From Bartonella australis AUST/NH1 (lineage in GTDB: Bacteria; Pseudomonadota; Alphaproteobacteria; Rhizobiales; Rhizobiaceae), in the NCBI RefSeq assembly GCF_000341355.1, contig NC_020300.1, positions 1,183,501 to 1,247,500 of the forward strand: 64,000 nucleotides of DNA, in the 5' to 3' direction. A program made the position numbers and the translations under genes. The notes below the pieces were generated by a model. That model was given only the letters and a program-made list of their open reading frames with translations, searched no databases and was not told where the DNA came from. Positions 40,588 to 50,524 of this stretch are shown piece by piece. How positions within the stretch are numbered: position 1 is the first letter of the stretch; each line of letters starts with the position of its first letter.

Positions 40588-40645
40588 ACAGTGAAAAAAC
40601 ATAGCAAAATTAAACAATGATGAGTCGCATATTCGTGATCTCGTC

Positions 40646-40661
40646 CCTCTTCTGGGCACCA
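40646..40661 (+). repeat. Candidate attachment core 1 (tRNA 3' end-like)
   Basis: CCTCTTCTGGGCACCA, ending CCA as an encoded tRNA 3' end would, 58 bases after the integrase stop. An identical copy lies at 44024-44039. No complete tRNA fits upstream of either copy in this window. Confidence 0.6.
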
Positions 40662-41685
40662 TTATATTTGCAAAAATATAATAAAAATAATTAGTTATGA
40701 ATATATAACTTTCTTTGGCCCACTTTTCAGCCCGCCTTTCGGTGCGCGCTTGAATGATCTTAATCGAGACTTATTGAAAGATCATATCTTTTGAAAATAT
40801 TACAATTGTGCCTATCTCCCTGTGCCTGTGAAACACGAAATGTGTGTCCCTTATATCTTCAATCGCTTGGTTGCCGTACAGGAGGAAACCCGCAGAATTT
40901 TCTAAGATAGGCACGATTGTACTTTTGAGTTTCCGCGCTTTTTTTGCTATTGATCTGATTAGAAAGACGGATCACTGATCGCCCATTCATCTAAATCTTC
41001 CGGCTGATTACACCGAAGAGTGCTTACAAGATTCCCGCGCGGACCATCGCTGTTTATTGCTAGACACACTAATGTATGCCGAGTAATTAGCACACTAAAT
41101 TTCTCGACGAGGTACTTGGATACGCCACTGTCACGCAACTAGGAATCTACGTCATGATCGCCCTGCCTGATAACCGTTGTCTCTACGAGCTCTATAAGCG
41201 CTAATTCGGCACTACAAGCAGCACCGGCAAGGCTGCTTATCCTGTTGTATAGATAAAGTTGAAAGTGTCGATGCCGCCTCACTTATGGTCAACATACTAA
41301 AAATATTCGCATAGACAGACGCCGCCGTCACCAAATCCAATACAACAAAAATGACTGAAACGCTTAAAAAGCATATTATGTACCCAATGATCACAAGAGT
41401 ACAAAGTCTATTTTTTCCACTAACTCTCTTCCCCGTCGAATTTGTACGCTATCTTTAATTCCCGCAGCCATTAAGTCTACCTTCACACTAAAGTCCACGA
41501 TATCATAATATTCTAGGACGTACGCTTTTTCTATTTTTCTGCGGTTCTCGGGCCGATGGATGGCATAACGCTCGATGAGGACTTCCGACTTCCTTAGCTG
41601 TATTGATTTCGTAGGATGCCCCCTATTCACGACTAAAAACTACATCTACTATACCACCAAATGACGGAATTAAACCCTTAGGTCC
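40662..41685. other. Island region without confident genes
   Basis: About 1 kb between the first attachment-like repeat and the MFS gene. A 23-base motif at 40736-40758 recurs at 43904-43926. Two short overlapping minus-strand frames (41391-41630 and 41212-41394, the second with one membrane helix) are possible gene remnants but have no recognisable family. Confidence 0.5.
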
Positions 41686-42903
41686 TTACGTTTCGCGCTC
41701 GCGCAACTTTTCCCAATAAAAATTTACGATCATGCCAATGATACCTGCAGTCATGCTGATGATGCCAATCCATATAAGAGCGGATTGGACGTCAATTAAA
41801 TCGATAAATCCGCCACCTATAAAACCCACAAGAACTGACGTTTGAAGGATAAATGCGTAGGCAGGCATTTGTTGTTTACGCAGCTCTTTAGGGATATGCT
41901 TCATCATAAAGCTAGCCATTAGCGTATTTTGCACACCATTAGCTATCCCTATTAATAAGGATGATAATAGCATGAACTTAACATTTATACTGCTTGCTAA
42001 ACAAAATATTCCAAGCCCGATAGATGTGGCGGCCAAACATGCTCCTGGTGCGTAGCCCAAGCGCTTAAAAAGCCCAGTAAAAAGTAAGGGACCAAAAACA
42101 AGTCCAATGCTTGTGGCACTCACAATTAGGCCATAGATTGGAGCATCAAAATTAAGAATTTTGCGCATATAAACGATAAGCAAAACCCCTTCCGCTGAAA
42201 TAAAGATGATTGTGATAATCAGTGGAATCAATACGAAAGTGATCGCTTTTTTACCAAACAGCCCTACAAGGTCGAGGTGCTTTTTGACCTTCTTTGCTGT
42301 GTTTTCATCCCTGAAAGCTTCTTTGTTTTTATGCCTTTCTTCTGCTTTGAGCTTTTTTAAACAGAATTTCATAATAAAGCCCGAAAGCAAAACCGCTACC
42401 GCCAACCACACCATTCCGTGAGTATTTTGTAGATAGTCGAAAAACAAACTTCCCACTAATGGGCCGCCTACATAGCCAAAATTGCGTAAACTTTGAACAA
42501 CGCGGTTAATCCAATCCAAACGCTGCTCACTTTCGGCAAAATCGGGTATGACCACAAAAATTGCTGACCACAGCATTGAAAGGACCGATCCCAAAGCCGC
42601 TGACAGTATAATATAGGCCCAAAATTGGCTTGAGAAGGCCGCAATAGCAATAAGAGCTGCTTCGCCACAAAAAACAGCCAAAATAAGTTTAAAAGGTCCA
42701 AAACGATGCAATAAATAAGGGGCTGCAAGGCTTGAAACGATGCCACATAATAAGCCTGTTGACAAAAGTGCAGAGACGAATTTTGTATTCTCTGCCAAGC
42801 GCAAGGCAAAGGTAATTTGCGCTGCTTCATCGGAAAGGCTTGCAAAAGTTAGCATAAAGCAAGCACAAAGCTGTAGAAAAATACTAAATTTTATTCTTGG
42901 CAT
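41686..42903 (-). CDS. Major facilitator superfamily transporter
   Basis: A 405-residue membrane protein from ATG 42903 (behind GGGGGG). About 12 hydrophobic segments are visible, e.g. LLSTGLLCGIVSSLAAPYLL and IYGLIVSATSIGLVFGPLLF, with a charged central loop (KLKAEERHKNKEAFRDENTA) between the two halves. The substrate cannot be told from sequence. It is the only intact gene of the 3.4-kb island. Confidence 0.85.
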   Translation of the reverse strand: MPRIKFSIFLQLCACFMLTFASLSDEAAQITFALRLAENTKFVSALLSTGLLCGIVSSLAAPYLLHRFGPFKLILAVFCGEAALIAIAAFSSQFWAYIILSAALGSVLSMLWSAIFVVIPDFAESEQRLDWINRVVQSLRNFGYVGGPLVGSLFFDYLQNTHGMVWLAVAVLLSGFIMKFCLKKLKAEERHKNKEAFRDENTAKKVKKHLDLVGLFGKKAITFVLIPLIITIIFISAEGVLLIVYMRKILNFDAPIYGLIVSATSIGLVFGPLLFTGLFKRLGYAPGACLAATSIGLGIFCLASSINVKFMLLSSLLIGIANGVQNTLMASFMMKHIPKELRKQQMPAYAFILQTSVLVGFIGGGFIDLIDVQSALIWIGIISMTAGIIGMIVNFYWEKLRERET

Positions 42904-43150
42904 AGTGCCCCCCATGATGCCAAACTTGCGGTAAGATCCAAACATGTCCGCCGTTCAATTTTTGATAATTCGAAAATTAAATCGGCTATATCTATTTTGA
43001 TTCCCAGAGAACATTTATATAAAAACCGCACGTAGAGCTGGCTATAGGGCAAACAGATACAATGACCATTCGCAGATGCCAATAGTTCTTTTGGTGTCAA
43101 AAGCGGTATCCATTGTAATATGGTATATGACGCAAGTTTTATAATATCTT

Positions 43151-43878
43151 CTATTTTTGATACCTTTGTGTGGGGGGAGAAGGACGTGCACTCCCGATCC
43201 GGGAACTTATTTCCATCATTAAGCATGCCACAGCTAGCCTCTCTTTAAAAGCACCATTTTTTAAGAGTGTATAAAGCACAGATAACTGGAATTCATCATC
43301 AACTCCCAAAGCCGCCGCATGTCTCAAGCAGATATTAAGGCGGTTTATCACCTTGCGAGCTGTATCAGCCCTTTTATGCCAGATGGGTGCAAGAGTATCT
43401 ATATCCGAATACAATATCCCGGATATCTGCCTGATCTATATCCGATACCGGTACATTGCCAAGCTCGGGTAAAATATGAAGTTGAAGAGGAATAAAACAG
43501 CGCCTTGTCTTACCATCACTCTTTAATTCAGCTTTACGGCTCTCGAAAGTATCCGCAGCGATATCTTTCAAAAAGTGAAGGTTACTGGCCGCTTCGCGTT
43601 TCAGCTTTACCAGTCGCTTGATAGGATCATAGCCTTCACGTGATACAGAATGCCATTGTTCAGCAGCCCACCGTGCTTCCTTTAAAGATACGGTATTGAT
43701 AGCGCCGAGCCCCATCCTCTCGCCATCGTCCGTGCGCTGTAAATCGCAAAACCCACTCGCCGGTTTCGATAGTCGTTTTCACCAACCATAAGCCTGCTTC
43801 GTCATTACATTTCCCAGTAGACAGCGCAGTAACAGATTTTACGCTTAAACGATTCATTGCTCGCATGTTCCCGCCCAT
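43151..43878 (-). pseudogene. Broken P4-type integrase
   Basis: Three consecutive frames encode pieces of one integrase: the N-terminal arm-binding part (MNRLSVKSVTALSTGKCND; ETGEWVLRFTAHGR), then INTVSLKEARWAAEQW through LHILPELGNVPVSDIDQADI, then KRADTARKVINRLNICLRHA. At least two frameshifts separate them and the catalytic C terminus is not recognisable. It starts about 145 bases from the second attachment-like repeat, the normal int-att arrangement for a P4-type element. Confidence 0.8.
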
Positions 43879-44023
43879 CTTCTATTATGACTTGTCAGTC
43901 CATCTTTCAGCGTGCACTTGAATGATTTTCAGTGATGCTGGGGGAAACAAAAATATATTGCAATATCAATCCGTTTGATAACACGGGATAATTTTTTCTT
44001 TATCTTGTAATTTCAATATGTTG

Positions 44024-44039
44024 CCTCTTCTGGGCACCA
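44024..44039 (+). repeat. Candidate attachment core 2
   Basis: Second exact copy of CCTCTTCTGGGCACCA, bounding the 3.4-kb island on the right. Confidence 0.6.
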
Positions 44040-44383
44040 AAGCGCTTTTTAAAGCTTTTGGGGACTCTTCTATGCCTTCTTTAAAGACGTAAAAACACGT
44101 TGAGAGTGTTATTTTACCTTTTTTAAGTAGAGGAAATAGATTCAAATTTTCGGAAACCATTTTTCGATATGAGTAATGATATTATTAATTGCGTCAATGA
44201 ACTGTGATGTTCTGAGCGTGAATACTAGAAGACGTAATATAACCCATTTCAACATCCTTGTAAGCATTTTGAATTTTTTGTAATGATTTGAAAAATTAAA
44301 CAAAGATTTGGACTCTTTTTCTTTTAAATCCTTGATATCTTTTTTACGGATGATCTTCTGTTTATTCTGCATGTGTTACCTCA

Positions 44384-44409
44384 TAAAAAAAGCCCCCAAA
44401 ATGGGGGCT
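44384..44409 (-). terminator. Rho-independent terminator
   Basis: On the minus strand AGCCCCC-ATTTT-GGGGGCT (44409-44391) is followed by TTTTTTATG. It would end transcription coming from the capsid module at 44.8-47 kb. Confidence 0.85.
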
Positions 44410-44761
44410 GATAATTTAATTAATATTGAATTTATGCGTATTGCTTAGCTGCACACATTGCCTAAATTTCGGGCTCTTTAAGACAGGATAAATATGATCT
44501 CATAATTCAATATTATCCCCATAAATTGCGTGTGCTTTGCCAGGGCTTTTTGTGTGCTTAAGATTTGTCCCTGTTTCTTTTGCGTCTCCTAACATAATCA
44601 TTTTTGGAACAACCTTCGACGTGGAATAAAGCGCCTGTCGCCGATCCAAGATGGTCATTGGAGCCCATTATATTTAAACTTTCGCCTTCACGTCGTGCCG
44701 CTTTGCCAACAAAGCACGTCCTTTTTGCCTTACAGATGAGTGTAGATCCTCCTTAAATATT
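44410..44761. other. Decayed stretch after the capsid module
   Basis: About 350 bases with no intact gene. On the minus strand short coding-like pieces in alternating frames can be read between about 44740 and 44560, so a former structural gene is possible, but I cannot name it. Confidence 0.3.
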
Positions 44762-45185
44762 TCACATCAATGCAAAATGGACTTCCATCCAATTCCCAAC
44801 AGTTTCGACAATAAAGCCATTCACCTTGCTGCTTGTATTCGTGCCATCAACAACATATTTAGCTCCAAGATAGCGCTGGCCTTTTGATGTAAGAGGAGGA
44901 ATAGTGATAGACAGAGTCTTTCCTTGCGATAATTTTTCGACGGGAACAGCGCCTGTTGTTCCAATCACTGTCTCATTTGTTTTAAGATCTTCACTATCGG
45001 CAATCACCAATTGAAACTCTACACTTTCTCCCCCCCTCAAAGGATTGTGGAATTGAGAAATGCATGTAAAGAGGCTTACCAGTTCTAATATTTCCTTGCG
45101 TAGACAGGTCAATGCTGTAGCGCAAATAGCTGGTTCCTTTCACCACCTGTTCTTTGCTGAATGTTAAAAGATGATTTGTAATCAT
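44762..45185 (-). pseudogene. Capsid cement protein (Bbp16-like), frameshifted
   Basis: Two overlapping frames make one protein of about 140 residues: MITNHLLTFSKEQVVKGTSY ... IPQSFEGG in the first, GESVEFQLVIADSEDLKTNE ... NWMEVHFALM in the second. The switch is at a run of seven G on the minus strand (45030-45036); six would restore the frame. Pattern and position beside the capsid gene match the Bbp16 cement protein family of Bordetella phage BPP-1. It could be a real mutation, a phase-variable tract or a sequencing error. Confidence 0.75.
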
Positions 45186-45202
45186 ATCTGTTTCTTTCCC
45201 CG

Positions 45203-46237
45203 TTATTCCACGACTTCTTCGGTGTTTAAAAGCGCGTCAACGCGGCGTAAGGGCACGCCCCGGGAGCCCAATAATAAATAAGGCGCGCTAAATAGCATAA
45301 GGCCTTTTTCAATTATCAGAGCTGGATGGCTCTTATCCAATATCGACATGACAAGCGCTTCATGAACAGATCGGTTCATGTAAAAAGCCGGCTTCCCACG
45401 CTCAGGCCTAGGAATATGACTAATAGCTTTCTCTAAAAGCTTTGTCAGTGCCGTTGGTGCATTAGGAGCTTGCGTTCCCTTCTGCTCGTTTAAATCGTCA
45501 ATATCAATATTGGCAATGCGCACCACATAACGCCAATCTTTAACAACAAGGCCGCTACGCCATTGATATAAAGACTCATAACCACGATATTTGCCACCCT
45601 CTGGATCTGTAATATCCATTTCGCCTAAATCTCGGTGAATGAGCCCGGCCTTTGAGCCTTTTGGGAAATGACAATACACCGTCTGCTCCTCCCAAACCAC
45701 CAGATAAACAGAGGTATTATTTGAACCGCGACCCCCTGCATCAAGGATATTGCGCCCATTTTCTGCCTTCATATCGCTATAACGAGGTGCGAGCCCAAGA
45801 AAATATTCTGAGTTCTTCTCCGGGTCACCATGAAATAGCATTTGCTCTTGCTCTTGATTCATCGAATTCAAAACAGCTATGTCTTCCGATAAGCGGAATT
45901 GTGATATATTCTCACTGAGCATTGCTAAATCTTTATCCACACTTGAGCGTGCCTCCAATATGCTACAAATCTCATCAACTTGGGTTGTCGTCGATTTACT
46001 GGAAGGAATCCCTTTGTTGAGAGCATGCCAATAAACTGTCGGTAGCCCCGTGCGAATAAAAACGCGTTCACCACCCTTGGGCAAATTACCCTCCTTATAA
46101 ACAGCGTCCTGCAAAATCTCATTGGTTCGAGATAAAAGATTTGCAATGATGGGGGTTTTACCATTAGGATCCTGCCGCTTGGCCCAATCGGCAAGGGTGA
46201 GATCAGAACTGGGTAAAGAGGTTGTTGTATTATCCAT
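45203..46237 (-). CDS. Major capsid protein (BPP-1 Bbp17-like)
   Basis: A 344-residue protein: LTLADWAKRQDPNGKTPIIA, LPTVYWHALNKGIPSSKSTT, FFL-type fold segments and HIPRPERGKPAFYMNRSVHE. I recognise this as the capsid protein of BPP-1-like podoviruses. It is unrelated to the gpE-type capsid at 19347. It appears intact, with a cement gene downstream and a scaffold gene upstream, but no terminase, portal or tail genes of this type are in the window. Confidence 0.8.
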   Translation of the reverse strand: MDNTTTSLPSSDLTLADWAKRQDPNGKTPIIANLLSRTNEILQDAVYKEGNLPKGGERVFIRTGLPTVYWHALNKGIPSSKSTTTQVDEICSILEARSSVDKDLAMLSENISQFRLSEDIAVLNSMNQEQEQMLFHGDPEKNSEYFLGLAPRYSDMKAENGRNILDAGGRGSNNTSVYLVVWEEQTVYCHFPKGSKAGLIHRDLGEMDITDPEGGKYRGYESLYQWRSGLVVKDWRYVVRIANIDIDDLNEQKGTQAPNAPTALTKLLEKAISHIPRPERGKPAFYMNRSVHEALVMSILDKSHPALIIEKGLMLFSAPYLLLGSRGVPLRRVDALLNTEEVVE

Positions 46238-46260
46238 AATATATTTCCTTAAAGATTAGA

Positions 46261-46953
46261 TTAATTTTCATAAAAAGCACGCGCCATGCCATTGAAGTCC
46301 TTAGGGGTTTCTCCTCTCGTCATTGCACCTTGAGAACTCCCTACATAGCCGTCTTCGCTCATATTCTTACCCACACGATAAAAGGTGCGGATAAGCTCAG
46401 GATGGTTGCCCAATCCCGATTGGTTTAAAAACTCTTTCAACTCTGGTGAACCAAATTGCCCCATAGCTTTTTGGGCGAGACCCAGATTTTCCTGCAATCT
46501 CTCGCCGCCAAATTCCTTGTCATTGGTTGAGGCTGTTATAAATCCTTGAGAAAGTTCCGCCATGCGCTCTTGCTGTCGCTGAACGGCAAGGGGCGCCATT
46601 TTATCCATAAACTTATCCATGGCTGCTCGGGAGAGATCGAGCTCTCTTGCTGCTTCCTTTAATCCGTCCTGAATAACTGGATCAAAATCTGCCCCTTCAA
46701 ATTCTTTAAAACTATAATTTTCAGGCGCACCAAGAATTTCAAAAGAGTTTTTATCTTGATCATTTTCCTGACTATTGCTCTCTTTTTCGGTCTGCACATC
46801 CTCCTTTTGTTGTGGTTCCGATTGATCTTGATCTGATTGAGCCTGCTGCACTTCTTGGCTCTCTGTGTTGTCATAAAGTGAAGCGCTCACCTCTTGCTGC
46901 GGTGAATCTGGCTGCTGCATGACAACATCAGAATTTACTTGTTCATCGGACAT
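46261..46953 (-). CDS. Capsid scaffold protein (BPP-1 type), 5' fused to a rusA remnant
   Basis: From the ATG at 46953 the product is 230 residues: a Gln/Glu/Asp-rich first third (QQAQSDQDQSEPQQKEDVQT), then FKEFEGADFDPVIQDGLKEA and SRAAMDKFMDKMAPLAVQRQ, typical of phage scaffolds. The same frame stays open upstream to 47121 through a rusA fragment, so a 286-residue chimera could also be made. The ribosome-binding site before 46953 is weak. Confidence 0.7.
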   Translation of the reverse strand: MSDEQVNSDVVMQQPDSPQQEVSASLYDNTESQEVQQAQSDQDQSEPQQKEDVQTEKESNSQENDQDKNSFEILGAPENYSFKEFEGADFDPVIQDGLKEAARELDLSRAAMDKFMDKMAPLAVQRQQERMAELSQGFITASTNDKEFGGERLQENLGLAQKAMGQFGSPELKEFLNQSGLGNHPELIRTFYRVGKNMSEDGYVGSSQGAMTRGETPKDFNGMARAFYEN

Positions 46954-47085
46954 GTTCTTTAATTCCGCGGGCTGCCTCTGTAATCCATACTTCGTCAAAA
47001 CTGTCTTATGCCGGCCACGTTTATAACCTTCATTGGCATAAGGAACATCGACAGAAGGGGGAAAAGAAAGTTCAAGTCTCATCAT
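46954..47085 (-). pseudogene. rusA 5' fragment
   Basis: Encodes MMRLELSFPPSVDVPYANEG and YKRGRHKT, matching the N terminus of the intact RusA at 30323. Similarity at DNA level continues to about 46958 and then stops exactly at the scaffold start. Confidence 0.8.
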
Positions 47086-47169
47086 AAAATTATATATTCC
47101 GATATATTCTTCCGGTCTCATCTAAACAAATTCACCAATCATTGATTATTTTGCTTGCTTCTGATTCTA

Positions 47170-47660
47170 TCACAAAATAAAAATAAAGGCCACAGGAAAG
47201 CATTTTTATTCCTTGATTAATTTAACAATCATTACAATAAAAAGCTAGCCAGCGACCTTTAAAAACGCAAATAGAGTATATTTATGAAATAACCTTGGTC
47301 AATAAACCTAATATTCTTCAATTGGCCAAAAAAAGCTGAAACTTTTCCTCTGATATACGAGGCGCAAATGCTGTTTGTTCAGGCGCTCCCAATATTCTCC
47401 CGATGCTAGTGATCTTACAGATCTCCTGTTTTTCTAAATTCCCACAATAAACGGCCAATGCAGGTCATGCCGGCGCGAAAATATTGTGAAAATCACTTAT
47501 CATTCGCTTCAAAATTTGGTAAAGATATAGTCAAAAATCACTGAAAACGCTTCATTCAGGACCATGAGATAGCCTATGGCCGCCTGTCCGCTGTTAATGT
47601 TTGCTAGAAAACACGCAACCCTCAAAACGAACATCAATTTTTCGCTAATTTGCTCAGCAG
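47170..47660 (-). pseudogene. Decayed copy of the 195-residue early gene and the small gene beside it
   Basis: DNA matches 30340-30860 piecewise (for example ATAAAGGCCACAG, CAATTGGCCAAA, AGCTGAAACTTTTCCTC) but with many changes that destroy the frames. Together with the rusA fragment it keeps the gene order of the intact prophage. Confidence 0.75.
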
Positions 47661-47724
47661 CACCATAGGCTTTAGCGCCGCCAGAAAGACATAAGCCTCC
47701 CCTCTTAGTCGGAGGAATAACTAA

Positions 47725-47895
47725 GATTGAGGAATTAAGTATCTAAGTATAAGAAAATAAAGAGTTTTAACAACAAATAACAGAGCCTTTGAATCAAAAA
47801 AGCAGGAACACATTCCTGCCTCTGGACACAATTCTGCCATTGAATTCGCGCAACTTAATCGAACTTTTTTGGAAAGTCAAGTAAAAAAATACTAT
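47725..47895. repeat. R repeat, copy 2
   Basis: Matches 27940-28110. A dead RelE-type toxin gene lies to its right. Confidence 0.75.
47794..47819 (-). terminator. Terminator hairpin in R repeat copy 2
   Basis: Stem GCAGGAA/TTCCTGC (47802-47819) with a run of T on the minus strand, as in copy 1. Confidence 0.6.
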
Positions 47896-47929
47896 AGGAC
47901 TAAATCACATATATGGGCGAAAAAGGGGG

Positions 47930-48281
47930 AAATTTTTAAACTTAAATCGTTCGCTAAATTTGCCAAAAAGAATAACTTCGCGACGAAAAGCTTTGAGCTA
48001 TCATCAAAGAAACGGAAGCCGGAATCATACACACTGATTTAGGAAGTCATGTTATAAAGCGTAGAATAGCCAAAGACGCAAAGACGGCCAAGGGAAGTGT
48101 AGCGGTTATCGGGTTGTCGTCTCTATAAAGTTAGTAAATTAGAATTTTTCGTTCATGGCTTTGCCAAGTCAAAGAAGGATAAATCAGTAAAACACAAGAA
48201 GACAAATTTAAGGAATTGACAAATTTTTTTTCAAGTTTGACAAAAACTGAGCTCGATAAACTTCTTGTCGCTAAAAGGTGA
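47930..48281 (+). pseudogene. Dead RelE/HigB2-type toxin gene
   Basis: Plus-strand pieces in shifting frames read LKSFAKFAKKNNF, then AIIKETEAGIIHTDLGSHVI KRRIAK (written with a break), then FFVHGFAKSKKDK, then ELTNFFSSLTKTELDKLL. These are consecutive landmarks of a RelE-family toxin. Frameshifts and in-frame stops separate them. No antitoxin gene is recognisable downstream. Confidence 0.7.
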
Positions 48282-50149
48282 ATGCGCCTCTCACTTATCT
48301 CACAACTGATCATAGACTGCGAAATGCGTAGTCTGTGGAAGAGGTACCTGTATTAAATCTGTCCGCCCCTACACGGGTCTTTCTCAATAATTTCATCGGT
48401 AATTTACGTTCTTTAGCGCAGATTTTTACCACATAGAAAACTTTATATCTTCTTATAGAACGCCCCAAATCACGTATTTTTTACTCAAAATAGGAATTGC
48501 AATGAGGTTTGTAATCAATAGTGAAGGAAAAATTGAGCCTGAATACTACAACACAACCGCCGGGGTGTCATCTTTCAGACCTCAGCGACTTAAGTGGGTT
48601 TGAAATAAACAAAGGTTTTCACCTGAAATTATCTCTTTTTTTCACTTTAGTTTCTAGTTTAAGTAAAGCTACCGGAAGATTAAGCAAAATTCCAGGAACA
48701 CAAATAGACTTGTCAGAATCGAATAAAAATGTGGGCAGCAAAAATAATTTATGGGATTTGGACAAATATGTTTTGGCTGGAAAAGCGCTTACCAAAAGAG
48801 TAGAAAATTCTGGTATTGCCCGAGGAAGCATTTTTTTAAAGGGCTCCGTTTCTCACGCGACCATTTTTAAGTAGAGCTTGATGTGTCGCGCGGGCGGTGC
48901 CCTGCATTTTCATCACTGCTAGCGGAAGCTGTATCAGACCATTGTTTAATATGTGACCTGGTAATATGTTGGCACCTTCATATTAAAGCGGGAAACGACT
49001 TTAAATCGAATAATAAAGAAATATCAGCGCTGTGGCATACAATGTCAATTTTTGGCATTAATTACAGAAGTCCTCCGATTTTATGCGGCTGTACGGCAAT
49101 CGCTATCTCACCACCAAAAAATTCGAAACTTTCAGGCATATGTCCAATGCAACAACAGAGCGAAAAAGCACTTAAATCGGCGAAAGATGGTGCGGGAAGC
49201 TTTGTGGAGAAGTTTAAACTCAACAAACAAATAACCAGTTTGGCAAAAAGCAAATAAAAAGAGTTAGAGTAAGCTAAAAGGGCTATAAAATTCTGCAACG
49301 TAAAAAGAATAAACTGGCGGATTACCTCGTTACAATAACGGGCAGCCCCAAAAAAAATTGTACGCTTAAGAAGCAGAAAAGAGCCTCTGAGCGCACTGTA
49401 AAATCACCTATCGCGAATTTAAGAAAACCTATTTAGCCAATATCTTCAATATATTATACCTACATTGTGAATCAAAATGCGAACTTCTGCACCTCATATT
49501 TTCTTCTGTCAAATATTCAGTCCAAATTTTACTTCAATAACATTCTTGATATTCCCTGGAACATAAATATGCGCGAGATAAAAACCAACGCGCACAAAAA
49601 CCAATCTGTCCTTACCAATGAAACGGTCAATCAACACCCCACTGGACTGGATATACCAACCTCAATAATCTTCCCAATTTCCAGCTAAGCGTAACCACAG
49701 TGCCTAATTTTTAAATACCGATTATTTTAACGCTTCAGCGATTTTTGGGCTCCTCCTCAATAAGGCGACACCGCCCCTTCTTCTCACGCTTATAGCCGCG
49801 CTTAAAAGAGGTGGTGCATTCAATCTTCCACATTTAAGTCCACCATTAGTTTACCGACACTATCAAACTGTGCTAAAAATCTTCTTCAGCTTCAGCAAAA
49901 GCCGCTAACGCCTCGGCGCTTGATCGAAACGACGCCCGTAGGATAACTTTACCCCGCGCAATATAGATTATTAACGCCCCACCGCCTCACTAACCGGTAA
50001 ACCCGCTCCTTGACAACCCGGTTAGGAACACTTTGTATACGCCTCAGAACCCGCACCCCGCACTACACAAACAGCGGCAACGATAGCCTCCCTTTACGGA
50101 CATAATAGACCTACAACGCGTTACATTTTAAAAATAATTGCGATGACGA
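48282..50149. other. Degraded region
   Basis: Nearly 1.9 kb without a gene I can support. Frames of 117 codons (48521-48874) and 124 codons (48883-49257) on the plus strand look composition-driven, though the end of the second (GAGSFVEKFKLNKQITSLAK) is protein-like. The stretch 49740-50100 is GC-richer than its surroundings. Confidence 0.4.
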
Positions 50150-50166
50150 AGAAAAATAAAAGCTGC

Positions 50167-50379
50167 TCATTTCGCCGTCTTCCACCCGCACACCTTAGCC
50201 CCGTAAGCGTTGTGTTCTAAAATTTGACGCGCTAACTGCGAACTCATGCCCGCCACATCCTTCGACGTCGGATGTATCGGCGTCCACCCTACACAGGGCG
50301 AGACTCTATTCATCGTGCACCCACTTAGAGAGGCGAGAACGCACACTATCATCACCACTTTGATCGACTTCATGATCAA
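50167..50379 (-). CDS. Second Rz1-like lipoprotein (relic lysis cassette)
   Basis: A 70-residue homologue of the Rz1 at 3173-3400: MIMKSIKVVMIVCVLASLSG with the lipobox LSGC, then CVGWTPIHPTSKDVAGMSSQ. The frame is intact, but the endolysin gene before it is dead, so function as part of a working cassette is doubtful. Confidence 0.6.
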   Translation of the reverse strand: MIMKSIKVVMIVCVLASLSGCTMNRVSPCVGWTPIHPTSKDVAGMSSQLARQILEHNAYGAKVCGWKTAK

Positions 50380-50521
50380 CCTCTACTCTCGTTTCAGCCG
50401 CTTTTAAATCATCCTGTTTTTGTTTACTCCGCTCTTCGTTCCGTCCAAGATTAAAGACCTTGAGCAGAACAGCCAAAAAGGCAGAAATTGCCGCACCGAT
50501 GATAATGAGATATTTTTTCAT
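50306..50521 (-). CDS. Second Rz-like spanin (relic lysis cassette)
   Basis: A 71-residue homologue of the Rz-like protein at 3327-3545: one N-terminal membrane helix (YLIIIGAAISAFLAVLLKVF) and a charged helix (LGRNEERSKQKQDDLKAAET). The nested Rz1 is preserved in the overlapping frame. Confidence 0.6.
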   Translation of the reverse strand: MKKYLIIIGAAISAFLAVLLKVFNLGRNEERSKQKQDDLKAAETRVEVDHEVDQSGDDSVRSRLSKWVHDE

Positions 50522-50524
50522 GAC

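Noticed and set aside
44762..46953. Diversity-generating retroelement, as in phage BPP-1
   Set aside because: Capsid genes resemble BPP-1, but no reverse transcriptase, template repeat or variable repeat pair is visible in the window.
48521..49257. Two plus-strand frames of 117 and 124 codons
   Set aside because: No recognisable domain, ribosome-binding site or conservation evidence; surrounded by decayed DNA.
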